DNA from: Pseudorhodoferax sp. Leaf274
GTDB lineage: Bacteria; Pseudomonadota; Gammaproteobacteria; Burkholderiales; Burkholderiaceae_C
NCBI RefSeq assembly: GCF_001422445.1
Contig: NZ_LMNA01000004.1
Coordinates: 65,227-129,226 of the forward strand
Length of the DNA stretch: 64,000 nucleotides
Direction: 5' to 3'
Below the pieces are notes generated by a model. The model was not told the origin of the DNA. It was given only the letters and a program-made list of their open reading frames with translations, and ran no database searches. A program made the position numbers and the translations under genes. Each line of letters opens with the position of its first letter. Position 1 is the stretch's first letter. Shown here one piece after another: positions 34,599-44,102 of this stretch.

Positions 34599-36200
34599 TC
34601 ACCGCAACGGCACCAGCAGACGCTGGCCGTTCCAGTCGGTCCTGACCGGCGCCGTCGCCGAGGTGTTGCTCAGCCCACGGTGGTCGTACACCGCGATGCC
34701 TAGCATCTCGATCGCCCGCAGATCGACGCCCTCCCGCGATGCGAAATTGCTCCATTGCTGCCCGACCGGGGCATGGCGATAGCCAGTGTCCATGACGAAG
34801 TCCAACTGCCCCAGCATGTTGCCGCTGCCGTCGAGCAGATGCACGCCGACCCGCTTCGCCAATGCGGTGCTCTTCGCCGCAGTCCATGAAAACCGCAAGG
34901 TCCCCCCTTGCACCTCGATCGCATCCAGGCGGTAGGCCTCGTCGAAGACGACTGGATGTGCCAGCTTGTTGCGGTCCGGTGCGGCCGGCTCCATGGAGAA
35001 CCATCGCGCCGTGGGCTGCGCCACGACCAGCACGAGAACCACGGCACAGAAGGCCGACATCAGCCGCCACCGGGAGATGCCGCCACGGGCCTCGTCCCGC
35101 CAGCCTCGAATCAGGCGTTGTGCAGGAACCTCCACGCAGAGATGCAGCAGCGCCGCACCAGCCAACCCGCAGATCCAGTACCACGCATAGATCGCGTCTG
35201 CGGGCAGGCCCATAAAGATGCCAGGAGCCTGCTGGAGATACAGCAGGAACAGGGTGTGCACCAGGTAGAGGGCAAAACTGATTTCGCCGAGGAAGACCAA
35301 TGGTTTGGTCCCCAGAATGCGCGACAGACGTCCCGTCTGAAGGGCAAACACAAAAATGGCGACCGCATAGATCAAGGTGCCGAAGCCGCTGGCCTCCAAC
35401 ACCAGCGACCCCGTCCGGCCCACCAGGTCCAGCACCGCAGGATGGTGCGCAAGCAGCCGCGATGCCCACAGACCGAAGACGATCAGGACAACAGTGCCGA
35501 GTTCGAGCACAGTCCCCATGCGCCCGATGGCCGCACGGACACGCGCGCCATGGTCTCGGTAGGCATGGCAGACCGCGATGCCGAGCGCAAACTCGAGAAT
35601 GCGCGCCAGCGGGCTGATGTAGGCGAACCCGCCCCGCATGAACTCTGCTTGCGGCCCTACCGCGAAGCGGCTGCTCAACCACCACATGACCATCGTCACG
35701 GCGGCAAGTCCAGCCATCTTGATCTTCCACGTAGTCTGCCAGTTGGAGATCAGGAGCGGGAAGGCTAGGTAGAAGAAGAATTCGGTCGAGATGCTCCACG
35801 AGACCGCGTTGTAAGCCGAGTAGTACGACCCCAGGGGCAGCCACGCATGCGTCAGTGTCACGTACGCCGCCGTGATGGCGGCACGGCTGCCCTGCGGCAG
35901 GGTGTGGGACGAGATGTTCCCGATGAAGACGATGAACAGCACGGTCGCAGCGATGTGCGCAGGCCAGATCCGCGCGACCCGTGCCAGCAGGAAGCGGCCG
36001 ATGTCCTTGGCCCCGTGCAGAACCGGGTAGTTGTAGGCCAGGACGAACCCGGACAGGACGAAGAAGAAGCTCACGCCCTGCCCCAGCGCGAAATGGGACG
36101 CCCATTGCGGTCCCAGCCCGCGCTCGATCGCATGGTGCACAACGATCATCGCGGCCGCAAAGAAGCGCAATGACGTCAGGGAATCAAGTTTCTGGGTCAC
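34599..36200 (-). CDS. Acyltransferase family 3 (OafA/YrhL-like) with extra C-terminal domain
   Basis: Protein of 533 aa beginning with a GTG. The catalytic membrane domain (about residues 1-370) carries SLRFFAAAMIVVHHAIE, with the conserved His, and FFFVLSGFVLAYNYP, the family hallmark. Residues about 400-533 form a beta-rich soluble domain (TLRFSWTAAKSTALAKRVG onward) which has no SGNH esterase motif that I can see. The likely role is O-acetylation, or another acyl modification, of an O-antigen sugar. It lies between two glycosyltransferase genes with short gaps (45 and 66 nt). Confidence 0.85.
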   Translation of the reverse strand: MTQKLDSLTSLRFFAAAMIVVHHAIERGLGPQWASHFALGQGVSFFFVLSGFVLAYNYPVLHGAKDIGRFLLARVARIWPAHIAATVLFIVFIGNISSHTLPQGSRAAITAAYVTLTHAWLPLGSYYSAYNAVSWSISTEFFFYLAFPLLISNWQTTWKIKMAGLAAVTMVMWWLSSRFAVGPQAEFMRGGFAYISPLARILEFALGIAVCHAYRDHGARVRAAIGRMGTVLELGTVVLIVFGLWASRLLAHHPAVLDLVGRTGSLVLEASGFGTLIYAVAIFVFALQTGRLSRILGTKPLVFLGEISFALYLVHTLFLLYLQQAPGIFMGLPADAIYAWYWICGLAGAALLHLCVEVPAQRLIRGWRDEARGGISRWRLMSAFCAVVLVLVVAQPTARWFSMEPAAPDRNKLAHPVVFDEAYRLDAIEVQGGTLRFSWTAAKSTALAKRVGVHLLDGSGNMLGQLDFVMDTGYRHAPVGQQWSNFASREGVDLRAIEMLGIAVYDHRGLSNTSATAPVRTDWNGQRLLVPLR

Positions 36201-36266
36201 GGCAGCACAAGCTTGGGAAGGAGCCGCAAACGCGCGGGTGCGGCAGTCGGATGCAAGACACCAAGT

Positions 36267-37610
36267 TCATGCCTGGATCTCGGCATAGACGTCGAGCGTG
36301 TCCTTCGCCATGTCTGCGATGGTTCTCTCGTAGCCGGTGGTCTCGGCAAGGGCGTAGAGCCCCTCCGGCGCTGCGAGCAAGTCCCTCAAGCGGACAAACA
36401 ACGCATCGGCGCTGCCTCTGTCGAATGCATATCCGTTGCGGCCCGGCTCCAGAAACTCTGTCATTCCTGCCACGTCGGAGACCAGGACCGGCGTATGGGT
36501 CGCCAAGGCGTTCAGAAGAACCAACGGACTGTTCTCGTACCAGCGAGAGGGGATCACCAGCACATCCATCTCCGCCAGCTTCGACGCCATCTGCGCCGAT
36601 GGAAATGTGCCGAGGAACGACACCTTGTGTCCCTCGGCAAGAGACCGCAAGCTTGCCATGTAGGTGGGGTCCTGGTCGGCCGGCCCGTGGATCCGCAGTT
36701 CCGCAGCGTCCTTCGGAAGACGGCGAAAGGCTTCGATGAGCAGGTCTGTCCCCTTGTGCGGCGCGATCTGGCCGATGAAGCCGATCACCGGCCGGTGGCC
36801 GGGCGCGCGGCGGGGCTTGGAACTGCGGTCGATGTCCACGCCGAACCAGATGTCACGCATCGGGGTCGCGATGCCATTGGCCTCATAGGCTTTCTTCAGA
36901 AAACGCGTCGGCGCCACGGCGCCCTTGTACCCACCGTTGTACAAGCCCAGCAGTGTGTCGGGGCGGCGCGCAATGTCCTCCAGCAGGCCATCGACGGGCC
37001 CGTTGCGCAGACCCGGCAAGCGTCTACCAAAGTTGGCCGCGCTCGCGATCCACTGCGCCGAGCGCGGCGTGGTGGCTCGACGGACCCACCGGTCTGCATA
37101 GGGGCTGCGTGCCGCATCCTTGAGGTAGCAGGCCATGCAGTTCGTGCGCGAGGGGGAAGGTCCTGCGCACAGGTCGCCGTTGGCCGCCTCCAGCTTGTTG
37201 TTAAGGCAGAACCCAAAAAAATCAGTGAACGTGGCGTAAGTGGCAATGCCAAGCTGCTGCGTCACTTCGAGCAGCGCCGCCGTGTGGTTGATCAGATGCG
37301 TGACATGCACAACGTCTGGCTTGAGCTCGCGCAACACGCCTTCCAGCACAGGACGCATGTCGGGCTGGTAGTAGGTTTCCTTGACGCGCGTGTGCGGCAC
37401 GCTGTTCTTGTCGATGCAGACAACTGGAATGCCCTGGTGCTCATAGCGGCTCACGAGTCCATCGCGTGCAGGCTCACCTTGGAACACTGCCGACACGACA
37501 ACGACATCGTGGCCAGCCGCACGGTAGTACTTGGCCAGGTCCAGCGTGTACGTCTCTGTGCCGTAGAAATGCTCAGGAAAAAAGCAGTGGACGAAGAATG
37601 CAACTTTCAC
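36267..37610 (-). CDS. Family 4 glycosyltransferase
   Basis: GT-B protein of 447 aa. It starts KVAFFVHCFFPEHFYGTET, has a cysteine-containing middle insert (LCAGPSPSRTNCMACYLKD), and a donor domain with GFIGQIAPHKGTDLLIEAF and RWYENSPLVLLNAL. The E-containing WYENSPLV segment is the retaining-GT4 site. It shares its layout and several motifs with the GT4 at 21789-23138, so the two are probably paralogues. Its start overlaps the stop of the large fusion gene (37607-37610), so it is probably made with the polymerising machinery. The donor sugar is unknown. Confidence 0.88.
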   Translation of the reverse strand: MKVAFFVHCFFPEHFYGTETYTLDLAKYYRAAGHDVVVVSAVFQGEPARDGLVSRYEHQGIPVVCIDKNSVPHTRVKETYYQPDMRPVLEGVLRELKPDVVHVTHLINHTAALLEVTQQLGIATYATFTDFFGFCLNNKLEAANGDLCAGPSPSRTNCMACYLKDAARSPYADRWVRRATTPRSAQWIASAANFGRRLPGLRNGPVDGLLEDIARRPDTLLGLYNGGYKGAVAPTRFLKKAYEANGIATPMRDIWFGVDIDRSSKPRRAPGHRPVIGFIGQIAPHKGTDLLIEAFRRLPKDAAELRIHGPADQDPTYMASLRSLAEGHKVSFLGTFPSAQMASKLAEMDVLVIPSRWYENSPLVLLNALATHTPVLVSDVAGMTEFLEPGRNGYAFDRGSADALFVRLRDLLAAPEGLYALAETTGYERTIADMAKDTLDVYAEIQA

Positions 37611-40600
37611 GCGGGATCCTTGCGCGGCTGTTCGCTGACCTCAGCGTAGATGCGCGCGTAACTGGCAATCATGGCCTGTATCGAGAAATTTTCCTGGGCA
37701 CGCCGCTGCTGTGCATCGCCCAGCCGATGGATGCTCTCAGGCGCATCGAGCAGCCCGACAGCGATGCCGGCCAGTCGCTCAGCGTCGGCGGGCGGCGCCA
37801 GTAGCGCGCGGTCGCCAACGATCTCACCGATGGCACCGATGTCGTAGCCGATCACAGGCACCTTCATGCTCATCGCAAACGGGCTGACCTGGCCGAAGCT
37901 CTCTTTCCACACCGGCGCGACGAACAAGCTCATGCGTCGGTACAGCGCCGGCAGTTGGTCGTAGCTGACATAACCCGTGAACTCGAAGTTGTCTGCGACC
38001 CCCGCGGCCTGCACTGCATCCCGGTACGGCTCGTACAGACTGCCGCCGCCAACGATCAGGATGCGCGTCTGTGGTCGCAACTGCGCGATGCGGATGAAAG
38101 GCAGGATGGCGTCTTCATTGAGCTTGTCGCGCTCGAGGCGGTAGACCATGCCCACGCAATCAGCCGGTGCGTGTTCGGCAGGGCCGCGCGTGAAGAGATC
38201 GAAATCCGAACCCGGATAGACGGTCACGTGCTCCGCATCGGGTGAGCCAAAGACGTTGCGCACGTAGTCACTCACGTAGACGTAGCGGGCGACAGCCTCA
38301 GATCGGTGTGGCGCGATTGGCGTGTTGACGTTTTCGATCACCGGCAAGCCGAGGTGTTTCGCCGCCTCGATGACCGTGGCATACCAAGGCTCGTCGCAGT
38401 CGCCCCAGTAATGCACGTGCACCATGTCCGGCCGCGTGCGCTGGAAGTACGCGACGAGCGGTCCGATGTCCTGAGGAAAACGGCACTCTTCGATATCCAC
38501 TCCCACGTAGGCAGGCGGGTCCGGATTAAAGCTCGTCAGCACGGTCTGCCGGTACTGGCTTCCCAAATACTCGACCAGGTCGATCACCAGGCGCGACGAG
38601 CCCCCCGTCATGAAGTTGGCGATCGCATGGACGATCTTGGGCGCATCAGCGGGGGCGGCTGGTGGCACCTTCACCTGGTAAGCGCTCGAATCGCTGTTGT
38701 TGGTAGCGGGCACTACGGGGGTGAGGCCGAACAGGCGCTGCAGTCGCGGCACGAGGCTGGAACGCCAACGGCGCGGCAGCAGCCCGCCGCCGACGGTGGC
38801 GACAAGCAACAACAGCTTGCGGAAACCAAAAGGATGGGTAAGCAGAATGTCGCGCAACCGGAACCAGCGCGTCAGCTTCAGGGCCTGCAGCGCTGCGGCA
38901 GTGGTTTGCTGTTCTGCCTTCACTTCGTTGTAGCGTGCTTGGCCGTCGGCCAGCAATTTGTCGCGCTTGGCTACCTCGGCATAGAAGTAGTGGCGCTCCT
39001 CGTCAGTGCGCTGAGCCTGCGCCGCGATCTCCTGTTCAAGCGCATGGATCCGCACAGGCAGCGCGGCCAGGCTTTCACGCAATGTCTCGGATTCCCGCAA
39101 GGCGTTCCGATGGACCATGTCCAGCTGCAGAACATGTTCGGCCTGCATGCTGTTCAACTCCAGGCCCAGTGCGTGGAGCCGTTCTTGCTTCTCGTGCACA
39201 GCAGCCTCGAGTCGTGCAATCTCCGAGGCTTGGCGGGCAAGATCCTCTTCCTTACGCGATAGCACCTCATGGGCACCCTCCAATTGCTGGCCGATCTCCT
39301 GCAACCGCTGGTCCTTCGCCTCCACCGTGGTTCCCATCAACACGTGCAGGCCGTTCAATTCCGTCCCGAGCGCTTGAAGGCGTTCGTGCTTGTCACGGAT
39401 CTCGGCTTCCAGGCGCGCGACCTCATGCCCGACCTCGGAAAGTCGCAGATCCTTCGCTGCAATCACCGCAGTCAGATCGGCGACCTCAGGCGATCGGGCA
39501 TCCTTAACTTGGTGGAGCGCCTGCAACTCTAGGCCAACATCTTTGAGCCGCTCATCCTTCAACAACACAACAGCCTCAAGCCGGTGAATCTCCTCACCGA
39601 GTCGCGCCAGATCTCCATCCTTGCGGGCCACTTCCGCTTCCAGGCGATAGAGGTTTTCCGGGTTCCAGCTGGCGACCCGCACGTTCAAACGCCACTGGGC
39701 GACAAGCTCGACCGTCAGCGCGGCGGCCGGCCGCATGCCGACCCGGCCTTGGATGGAATTTTCCTGGGCCACGTAGACCGCCAGGTCGTCCTCGGACACC
39801 GGAACGCCGATACCGCTCGCCAAACCGAGCAGGATGTCCTGCAAAGCAACACTGCATTCCGGCGCAGCCTGAGCCACCGATGTCACACCGAAGAAGCTCA
39901 AACCCAGACTGCGGAAGACGAGGAAGCCAAGCGAGCATGGCTCGCTCAAATGCCATTCCTGATCGAAAAACACAGCATCGTCGGGCGAGCGCACGATCAA
40001 GTTGCGCGGCACGGCATCGAAGTGGTTGCCGTCGATGGGCGTGTTCTTGTCCAGTGCGGCATCTGCAGCCAGATCCGCATGCCGGACGAATGCCCTGAAC
40101 CATGTCGCGGCCCAAGGCAGCAGCTGTTCCATGGACCAGCCCGGACGATTCAGGATGCGCACCAGCTCCTTCTGCCAGTGCTGGCCAGAAACGAATTCGA
40201 CCTCCTCGAATTCGACAGCCAAGCCGTCCGCCGTCTGTTCCCAGAACCCTTCAGGTCCGACCAGTGGGCGGTGCTGGACCAGGATGTTGTCCGCCGCGTC
40301 TTGCGTAAAGGCAACCTCTTTCGCGAAAGACTGGCGACGCGCACTGGCGTAGTGAAAGGCAAGTGCCTGCGGCTCTGGGAGTGGTCGATCGGAGGCCACG
40401 ACCGCAAATGAATTCGCCAACGCGCCAGCCAAGCGATTGCGGAACACGGGCGCCCATGCGCTTTCGAGCGAGAAACTGGTGGCACCGCGCTGGGGATCGG
40501 CAAGCACCGAGTTCTGCAACAGCGGCGCCAGATCGACCGAGGCATGCACGCCGGACTCAGACAGGATGCTGATCGGAAACTTGTAGTCGGGAAACGGATA

Positions 40601-41341
40601 CCACCAGCGCTGGTGGTCCCAGCCCGCAGCACCAAGAAGGCTACGCAGTTCATGCTCACCGAACGTTACGGCGTCGGAGTTGCCATAGAGGTCCTCGATG
40701 CCGTACATGGGCACACCGTTGTGGTCTTCCGGTCGGCCTGCGAAGTACTTGAGACCGAGCTGGTTCTCGATTGCCAGCAGCAAGACTCCGCCCGGCTTCA
40801 ACATGGTGCGAGCGCGGGCCAGGGTCGCCGCGATGGGATCCCGTCCTGGCTCCGCTGCGAAATACTTGCGCGCGTACTCGAGCACACCGATCAACGTGAC
40901 GACATCGAAGCGTTCTGCAGGCTCGAAGCTGTCGAAGCTGTCGCAGACGACCGAGACGTTGCCAAGTCCGCGGCAACGTGCGGCGGCAATCTCCGCGCGG
41001 ACGATGCTGCCCTCGAGTGCCACCACATCTGCACCAAACTCACCCAATGCCCGCGTGATGGCGCCACAGCCGCAGCCGATCTCAAGCACGGAACCTGCCA
41101 GCAGGCTACGGAACGGCCGCAGCAGGTTGATGCGACCGCGCCCGAGGTGGTAATGACTCGGCCAGTCATTGATCGCCTCTGCAAGCTCTTCAGAAAATAT
41201 GCTTGGGTCTGCGCACCCACGCACGATGCCCAGAATCCGCTGCTCCACAGCATCGCCGTCGCTGTAGGCGAACGCGTGGAGTTCCGGGCGGCGCCAAACG
41301 CCAGTCCGGGCATCGAACGAATAGTCTTCAGGCAGCCGCAT
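37607..41341 (-). CDS. Four-part fusion: SAM methyltransferase, kinase-like domain, coiled coil and GT4; WbdD-like O-antigen capping/length candidate
   Basis: Protein of 1244 aa starting at MRLPEDYSFD, with AAGGGGGG upstream. Residues about 60-250 are a class I methyltransferase (VLEIGCGCGAITRALG at about 85-100). Residues about 330-500 carry the kinase motif HxDxxPxN as HFDAVPRN (H440, D442, N447) and FFDQEW with D460 in the DFG-like place. Residues about 560-820 form a long coiled coil with repeated LEAEVARKD/RLEAEIRDKHERLQAL-type heptads. Residues about 890-1244 are a GT4 domain (IANFMTGGSSRLVIDL, SFGQVSPFAMSMKVPVIGYD). E. coli WbdD has methyltransferase, kinase and coiled coil in the same order and ends O9a chains; here a glycosyltransferase is fused behind it. 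The gene follows wzt with a 14-nt overlap. Confidence 0.85.
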   Translation of the reverse strand: MRLPEDYSFDARTGVWRRPELHAFAYSDGDAVEQRILGIVRGCADPSIFSEELAEAINDWPSHYHLGRGRINLLRPFRSLLAGSVLEIGCGCGAITRALGEFGADVVALEGSIVRAEIAAARCRGLGNVSVVCDSFDSFEPAERFDVVTLIGVLEYARKYFAAEPGRDPIAATLARARTMLKPGGVLLLAIENQLGLKYFAGRPEDHNGVPMYGIEDLYGNSDAVTFGEHELRSLLGAAGWDHQRWWYPFPDYKFPISILSESGVHASVDLAPLLQNSVLADPQRGATSFSLESAWAPVFRNRLAGALANSFAVVASDRPLPEPQALAFHYASARRQSFAKEVAFTQDAADNILVQHRPLVGPEGFWEQTADGLAVEFEEVEFVSGQHWQKELVRILNRPGWSMEQLLPWAATWFRAFVRHADLAADAALDKNTPIDGNHFDAVPRNLIVRSPDDAVFFDQEWHLSEPCSLGFLVFRSLGLSFFGVTSVAQAAPECSVALQDILLGLASGIGVPVSEDDLAVYVAQENSIQGRVGMRPAAALTVELVAQWRLNVRVASWNPENLYRLEAEVARKDGDLARLGEEIHRLEAVVLLKDERLKDVGLELQALHQVKDARSPEVADLTAVIAAKDLRLSEVGHEVARLEAEIRDKHERLQALGTELNGLHVLMGTTVEAKDQRLQEIGQQLEGAHEVLSRKEEDLARQASEIARLEAAVHEKQERLHALGLELNSMQAEHVLQLDMVHRNALRESETLRESLAALPVRIHALEQEIAAQAQRTDEERHYFYAEVAKRDKLLADGQARYNEVKAEQQTTAAALQALKLTRWFRLRDILLTHPFGFRKLLLLVATVGGGLLPRRWRSSLVPRLQRLFGLTPVVPATNNSDSSAYQVKVPPAAPADAPKIVHAIANFMTGGSSRLVIDLVEYLGSQYRQTVLTSFNPDPPAYVGVDIEECRFPQDIGPLVAYFQRTRPDMVHVHYWGDCDEPWYATVIEAAKHLGLPVIENVNTPIAPHRSEAVARYVYVSDYVRNVFGSPDAEHVTVYPGSDFDLFTRGPAEHAPADCVGMVYRLERDKLNEDAILPFIRIAQLRPQTRILIVGGGSLYEPYRDAVQAAGVADNFEFTGYVSYDQLPALYRRMSLFVAPVWKESFGQVSPFAMSMKVPVIGYDIGAIGEIVGDRALLAPPADAERLAGIAVGLLDAPESIHRLGDAQQRRAQENFSIQAMIASYARIYAEVSEQPRKDPA

Positions 41342-42719
41342 CGGCGCCCCCCTTGGCAACCACACCGCCCGCTGCAGCGCCATGGAACTCCGACTGCATC
41401 TGCGCGCCGACATCGAAAATGCCGCTGAAAGCCTGGTGCTCTGCCGCGAGCACGGTGAGCAGGATGGAGTCATAGCGGCGGTCGTGCGGCACCACATCGC
41501 CATTGGGCTGGCGAGATGCCACGCCTATCGAGATGAAATAGTCGCCCGGCGCGAAAGATGCCAAGAAGGAGATCGCGACCCCTAGAGCATGGCCCGCGTC
41601 GCCGGAACCGCCGATACTGCCGCAACGCTGCAGCTCCGAATTGGTGTTGTACAGGGTCACGCCCTCTTTCGTCTTGATGGTGAACCCCACGATGGGCCGC
41701 ACGATGTGCGAGATAAACCGGATGGACAGCCTCAGTTGGACCCCGGCCCCGGAATGCACGGCGCCGACATCGGCTCGTCCACCCTCTTGCATGCAATGGT
41801 CCAACAGCAAGGCGCCACCATCGCCCCACCTGTATTCATGGGCGTTGTACGTAGGATGCAGATGGAAGCGGTCGTCGGTGACCGACAGCCCATAGCTCTG
41901 TTCAGCAACGTCCTCAGTTGGCAGGGCGGCGGCCTCGACGTCCCCCACTCGCTCCACACCGAACATGTCGTCCAGATACAGGTTGATGACGTCACGCGGC
42001 TTGCCAATGGCCACCACGTCACCTGATTTCAGGAACACGGCCCTGTCGCAATGGGTGGCGATCTGCTCGGTCGAATGCGATACGAGCAGGATGGACGTAC
42101 CTTGCGCCTTGAGCTTCTTGAGGTGGGCAAAGCACTTGGCCTGGAACTTGGCATCACCGACGGCAAGTGCCTCGTCCACGATCAGGATGTCAGGGTTGGA
42201 CTGCGCCTGCACTGCAAAGGCCAGACGGACAACCATGCCGCTCGAATAGTTCTTGACGGGCTGAGAGATGAACTCACCAATGTCGGCAAATGCCACGATG
42301 TCGTCGAAACGGGCATCGATCTCGTCCTTGCGAAGACCAAGCACGGCGCCGTTGAGGTAGACGTTCTCTCGGCCAGTGAACTCTGGATTGAAACCCGACC
42401 CCAACTCCAGCAGCGCCGCGATACGACCAGATGTGCGCACTGACCCGCGCGACGGCGTCAGAGTGCCGCAGATCATCTGGAGCAAGGTTGACTTGCCCGA
42501 TCCGTTGCGCCCGATGATGCCGACCGTTTCACCCTTTTGGACAGCAAACGAAGCGTTCTTCAATGCCCAGAACTCACGGTAGTAAGGCGATGCGGATGGG
42601 CGACCCAACATGCGTCGCAGCCGCGGCACGATGAACTGCTTCAGGCGATCACGCGGAAGTTCGTAGACCTGATAACACTTCCCAAGCCCGTCGACTTGGA
42701 CCGAAAACTCAGAGGACAT
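41328..42719 (-). CDS. wzt: O-antigen ABC exporter ATPase with extended C-terminal domain (Wzt)
   Basis: Protein of 463 aa. The nucleotide-binding domain has Walker A GRNGSGKST, signature NYSSGMVVRLAFA and Walker B ILIVDEALAVGD. Residues about 290-463 form a beta-rich extra domain (RFISHIVRPIVGFTIKTKEG, APGDYFISIGVASR) like the carbohydrate-binding domain of Wzt in E. coli O9a and O8. In those systems this domain recognises the modified non-reducing end of finished chains and licenses export. Here it would be expected to read the cap made by the adjacent fusion protein. The start MSSEFSVQ was chosen so that it overlaps wzm by only 11 nt. Confidence 0.92.
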   Translation of the reverse strand: MSSEFSVQVDGLGKCYQVYELPRDRLKQFIVPRLRRMLGRPSASPYYREFWALKNASFAVQKGETVGIIGRNGSGKSTLLQMICGTLTPSRGSVRTSGRIAALLELGSGFNPEFTGRENVYLNGAVLGLRKDEIDARFDDIVAFADIGEFISQPVKNYSSGMVVRLAFAVQAQSNPDILIVDEALAVGDAKFQAKCFAHLKKLKAQGTSILLVSHSTEQIATHCDRAVFLKSGDVVAIGKPRDVINLYLDDMFGVERVGDVEAAALPTEDVAEQSYGLSVTDDRFHLHPTYNAHEYRWGDGGALLLDHCMQEGGRADVGAVHSGAGVQLRLSIRFISHIVRPIVGFTIKTKEGVTLYNTNSELQRCGSIGGSGDAGHALGVAISFLASFAPGDYFISIGVASRQPNGDVVPHDRRYDSILLTVLAAEHQAFSGIFDVGAQMQSEFHGAAAGGVVAKGGADAAA

Positions 42720-43560
42720 CCGCGAAACCTTTGCGCGTCTTCTGGAACCAGGCATATCCAGCCCAGGCCACGAAGACAGCGACAAGCATGTAAACACCAA
42801 GCCCCAGCCAATCTGGCGCCTTGCCCCAGATCAGGACGCTGCGCGCCTGCTCGATGATGAAAGTCAGTGGATTGAGAAAGAGCCACGCCTGCATGCTTTG
42901 CGGCAGTGCGGTCACCGGATAGAACACCGGCGCCAGAAACATCATGGCCGACGTGATGATGCCCACGGTCTGGCTGACGTCTCGTAGATAGACGCCCAGC
43001 GAGGCCAGGATCCAAGCCAACCCCGTCGTCAACACCAGCAGCGGCAGGAACACCAGGGGGGCCAGGATCGCTGACCAGTGCAGGTATCCGGTGAAGAACA
43101 GAATCGCCACCAGCAGGACTCCCAGGCTCACCATGCAATGAAACAGCGCCGCAAGCACGCTGACAAGCGGCAGGATCTCCAAAGGAAAAACCACCTTCTT
43201 GACCAGATTGGCATTGGCGAGCACAAGGGCCGGCGCCCGATTGAGCACTTCAGACAGCAATCCATGCACCATCAGGCCCACGAACAGCACGATCGCGAAC
43301 TGAGCCTTGCCTTCCTCGGCGCCCACGCTCCAGCGCGCCTTGAACGCCACGGAGAAGACGAAGGTGTAGACCGCCAACATCAGCACAGGATTGAAGAAGG
43401 ACCAGGCCATGCCAAGGAACGAGCCTTTGTAGCGCCCCACGACCTCGCGCTTGGCCAACTGGAACACAAGATGGCGATGCCTGCGGACTCCGCGTACCAG
43501 TGCCAAAAGAGAGGTGGGAGGCGCCGCGTGGGGATCCGCCACGACGGACGAAGTCGTCAT
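42709..43560 (-). CDS. wzm: O-antigen ABC exporter permease (Wzm)
   Basis: Integral membrane protein of 283 aa of the ABC-2 polysaccharide export family. An amphipathic N-terminal stretch and VGRYKGSFLGMAWSFFNPVLML (family signature near residue 45) are followed by six hydrophobic segments. These include the pore region LAWILASLGVYLRDVSQ and the C-terminal LNPLTFIIEQARSVLIWG. With Wzt it would move undecaprenyl-linked glycan across the inner membrane. The start overlaps rfbC by 4 nt. Confidence 0.93.
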   Translation of the reverse strand: MTTSSVVADPHAAPPTSLLALVRGVRRHRHLVFQLAKREVVGRYKGSFLGMAWSFFNPVLMLAVYTFVFSVAFKARWSVGAEEGKAQFAIVLFVGLMVHGLLSEVLNRAPALVLANANLVKKVVFPLEILPLVSVLAALFHCMVSLGVLLVAILFFTGYLHWSAILAPLVFLPLLVLTTGLAWILASLGVYLRDVSQTVGIITSAMMFLAPVFYPVTALPQSMQAWLFLNPLTFIIEQARSVLIWGKAPDWLGLGVYMLVAVFVAWAGYAWFQKTRKGFADVL

Positions 43561-44102
43561 GGGAACTGGTCCGCGTCCGCGAGGGGAAGGCCCTGCTGAT
43601 CCTTGGCCGACAAGTTGGGTAGACCTTCAAGCGGCCAATCGATCCCGATGGCTGGATCGTTCCATGCAATACAGCGCTCGTATTCCGGCGCGTAGTACTC
43701 AGAGGTCTTGTACAGGAAGTCGGCTGTGTCGCTCAGGACCAGGAATCCGTGGGCGAAACCTTCTGGAATCCATAGCTGGCGCTGGTTGCCTTCGGTGAGC
43801 TCCACGCCCACCCAACGCCCGAAGGTCGGAGACGACCTCCGCAAATCGACGGCGACGTCGAACACGGCGCCGCGAACGACGCGCACCAGCTTGCCCTGCG
43901 GGCGATGGATCTGATAGTGCAGGCCGCGCAGCACGCCTTTTGCAGACCGGGAATGGTTGTCCTGCACGAAGTCGACACGCCGCCCAACGGCAGCCGCGAA
44001 TTGAGCGCTATTGAAGCTTTCAAAGAAGAACCCCCGCGCATCGCCGAACACCTTGGGTTCGATGACGACCACATCGGGAATTTCTGTTGGCACGATCTTC
44101 AT
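43557..44102 (-). CDS. rfbC: dTDP-4-dehydrorhamnose 3,5-epimerase
   Basis: Cupin-fold enzyme of 181 aa, the third step of dTDP-L-rhamnose synthesis. The catalytic His/Asp region is visible: [19 protein letters not shown] with the essential histidine, then [13 protein letters not shown], and [15 protein letters not shown]. The C-terminal [20 protein letters not shown] is family-typical. The length matches RmlC. It overlaps rfbA by 4 nt (44099-44102) and wzm by 4 nt. Confidence 0.95.
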   Translation of the reverse strand: MKIVPTEIPDVVVIEPKVFGDARGFFFESFNSAQFAAAVGRRVDFVQDNHSRSAKGVLRGLHYQIHRPQGKLVRVVRGAVFDVAVDLRRSSPTFGRWVGVELTEGNQRQLWIPEGFAHGFLVLSDTADFLYKTSEYYAPEYERCIAWNDPAIGIDWPLEGLPNLSAKDQQGLPLADADQFP

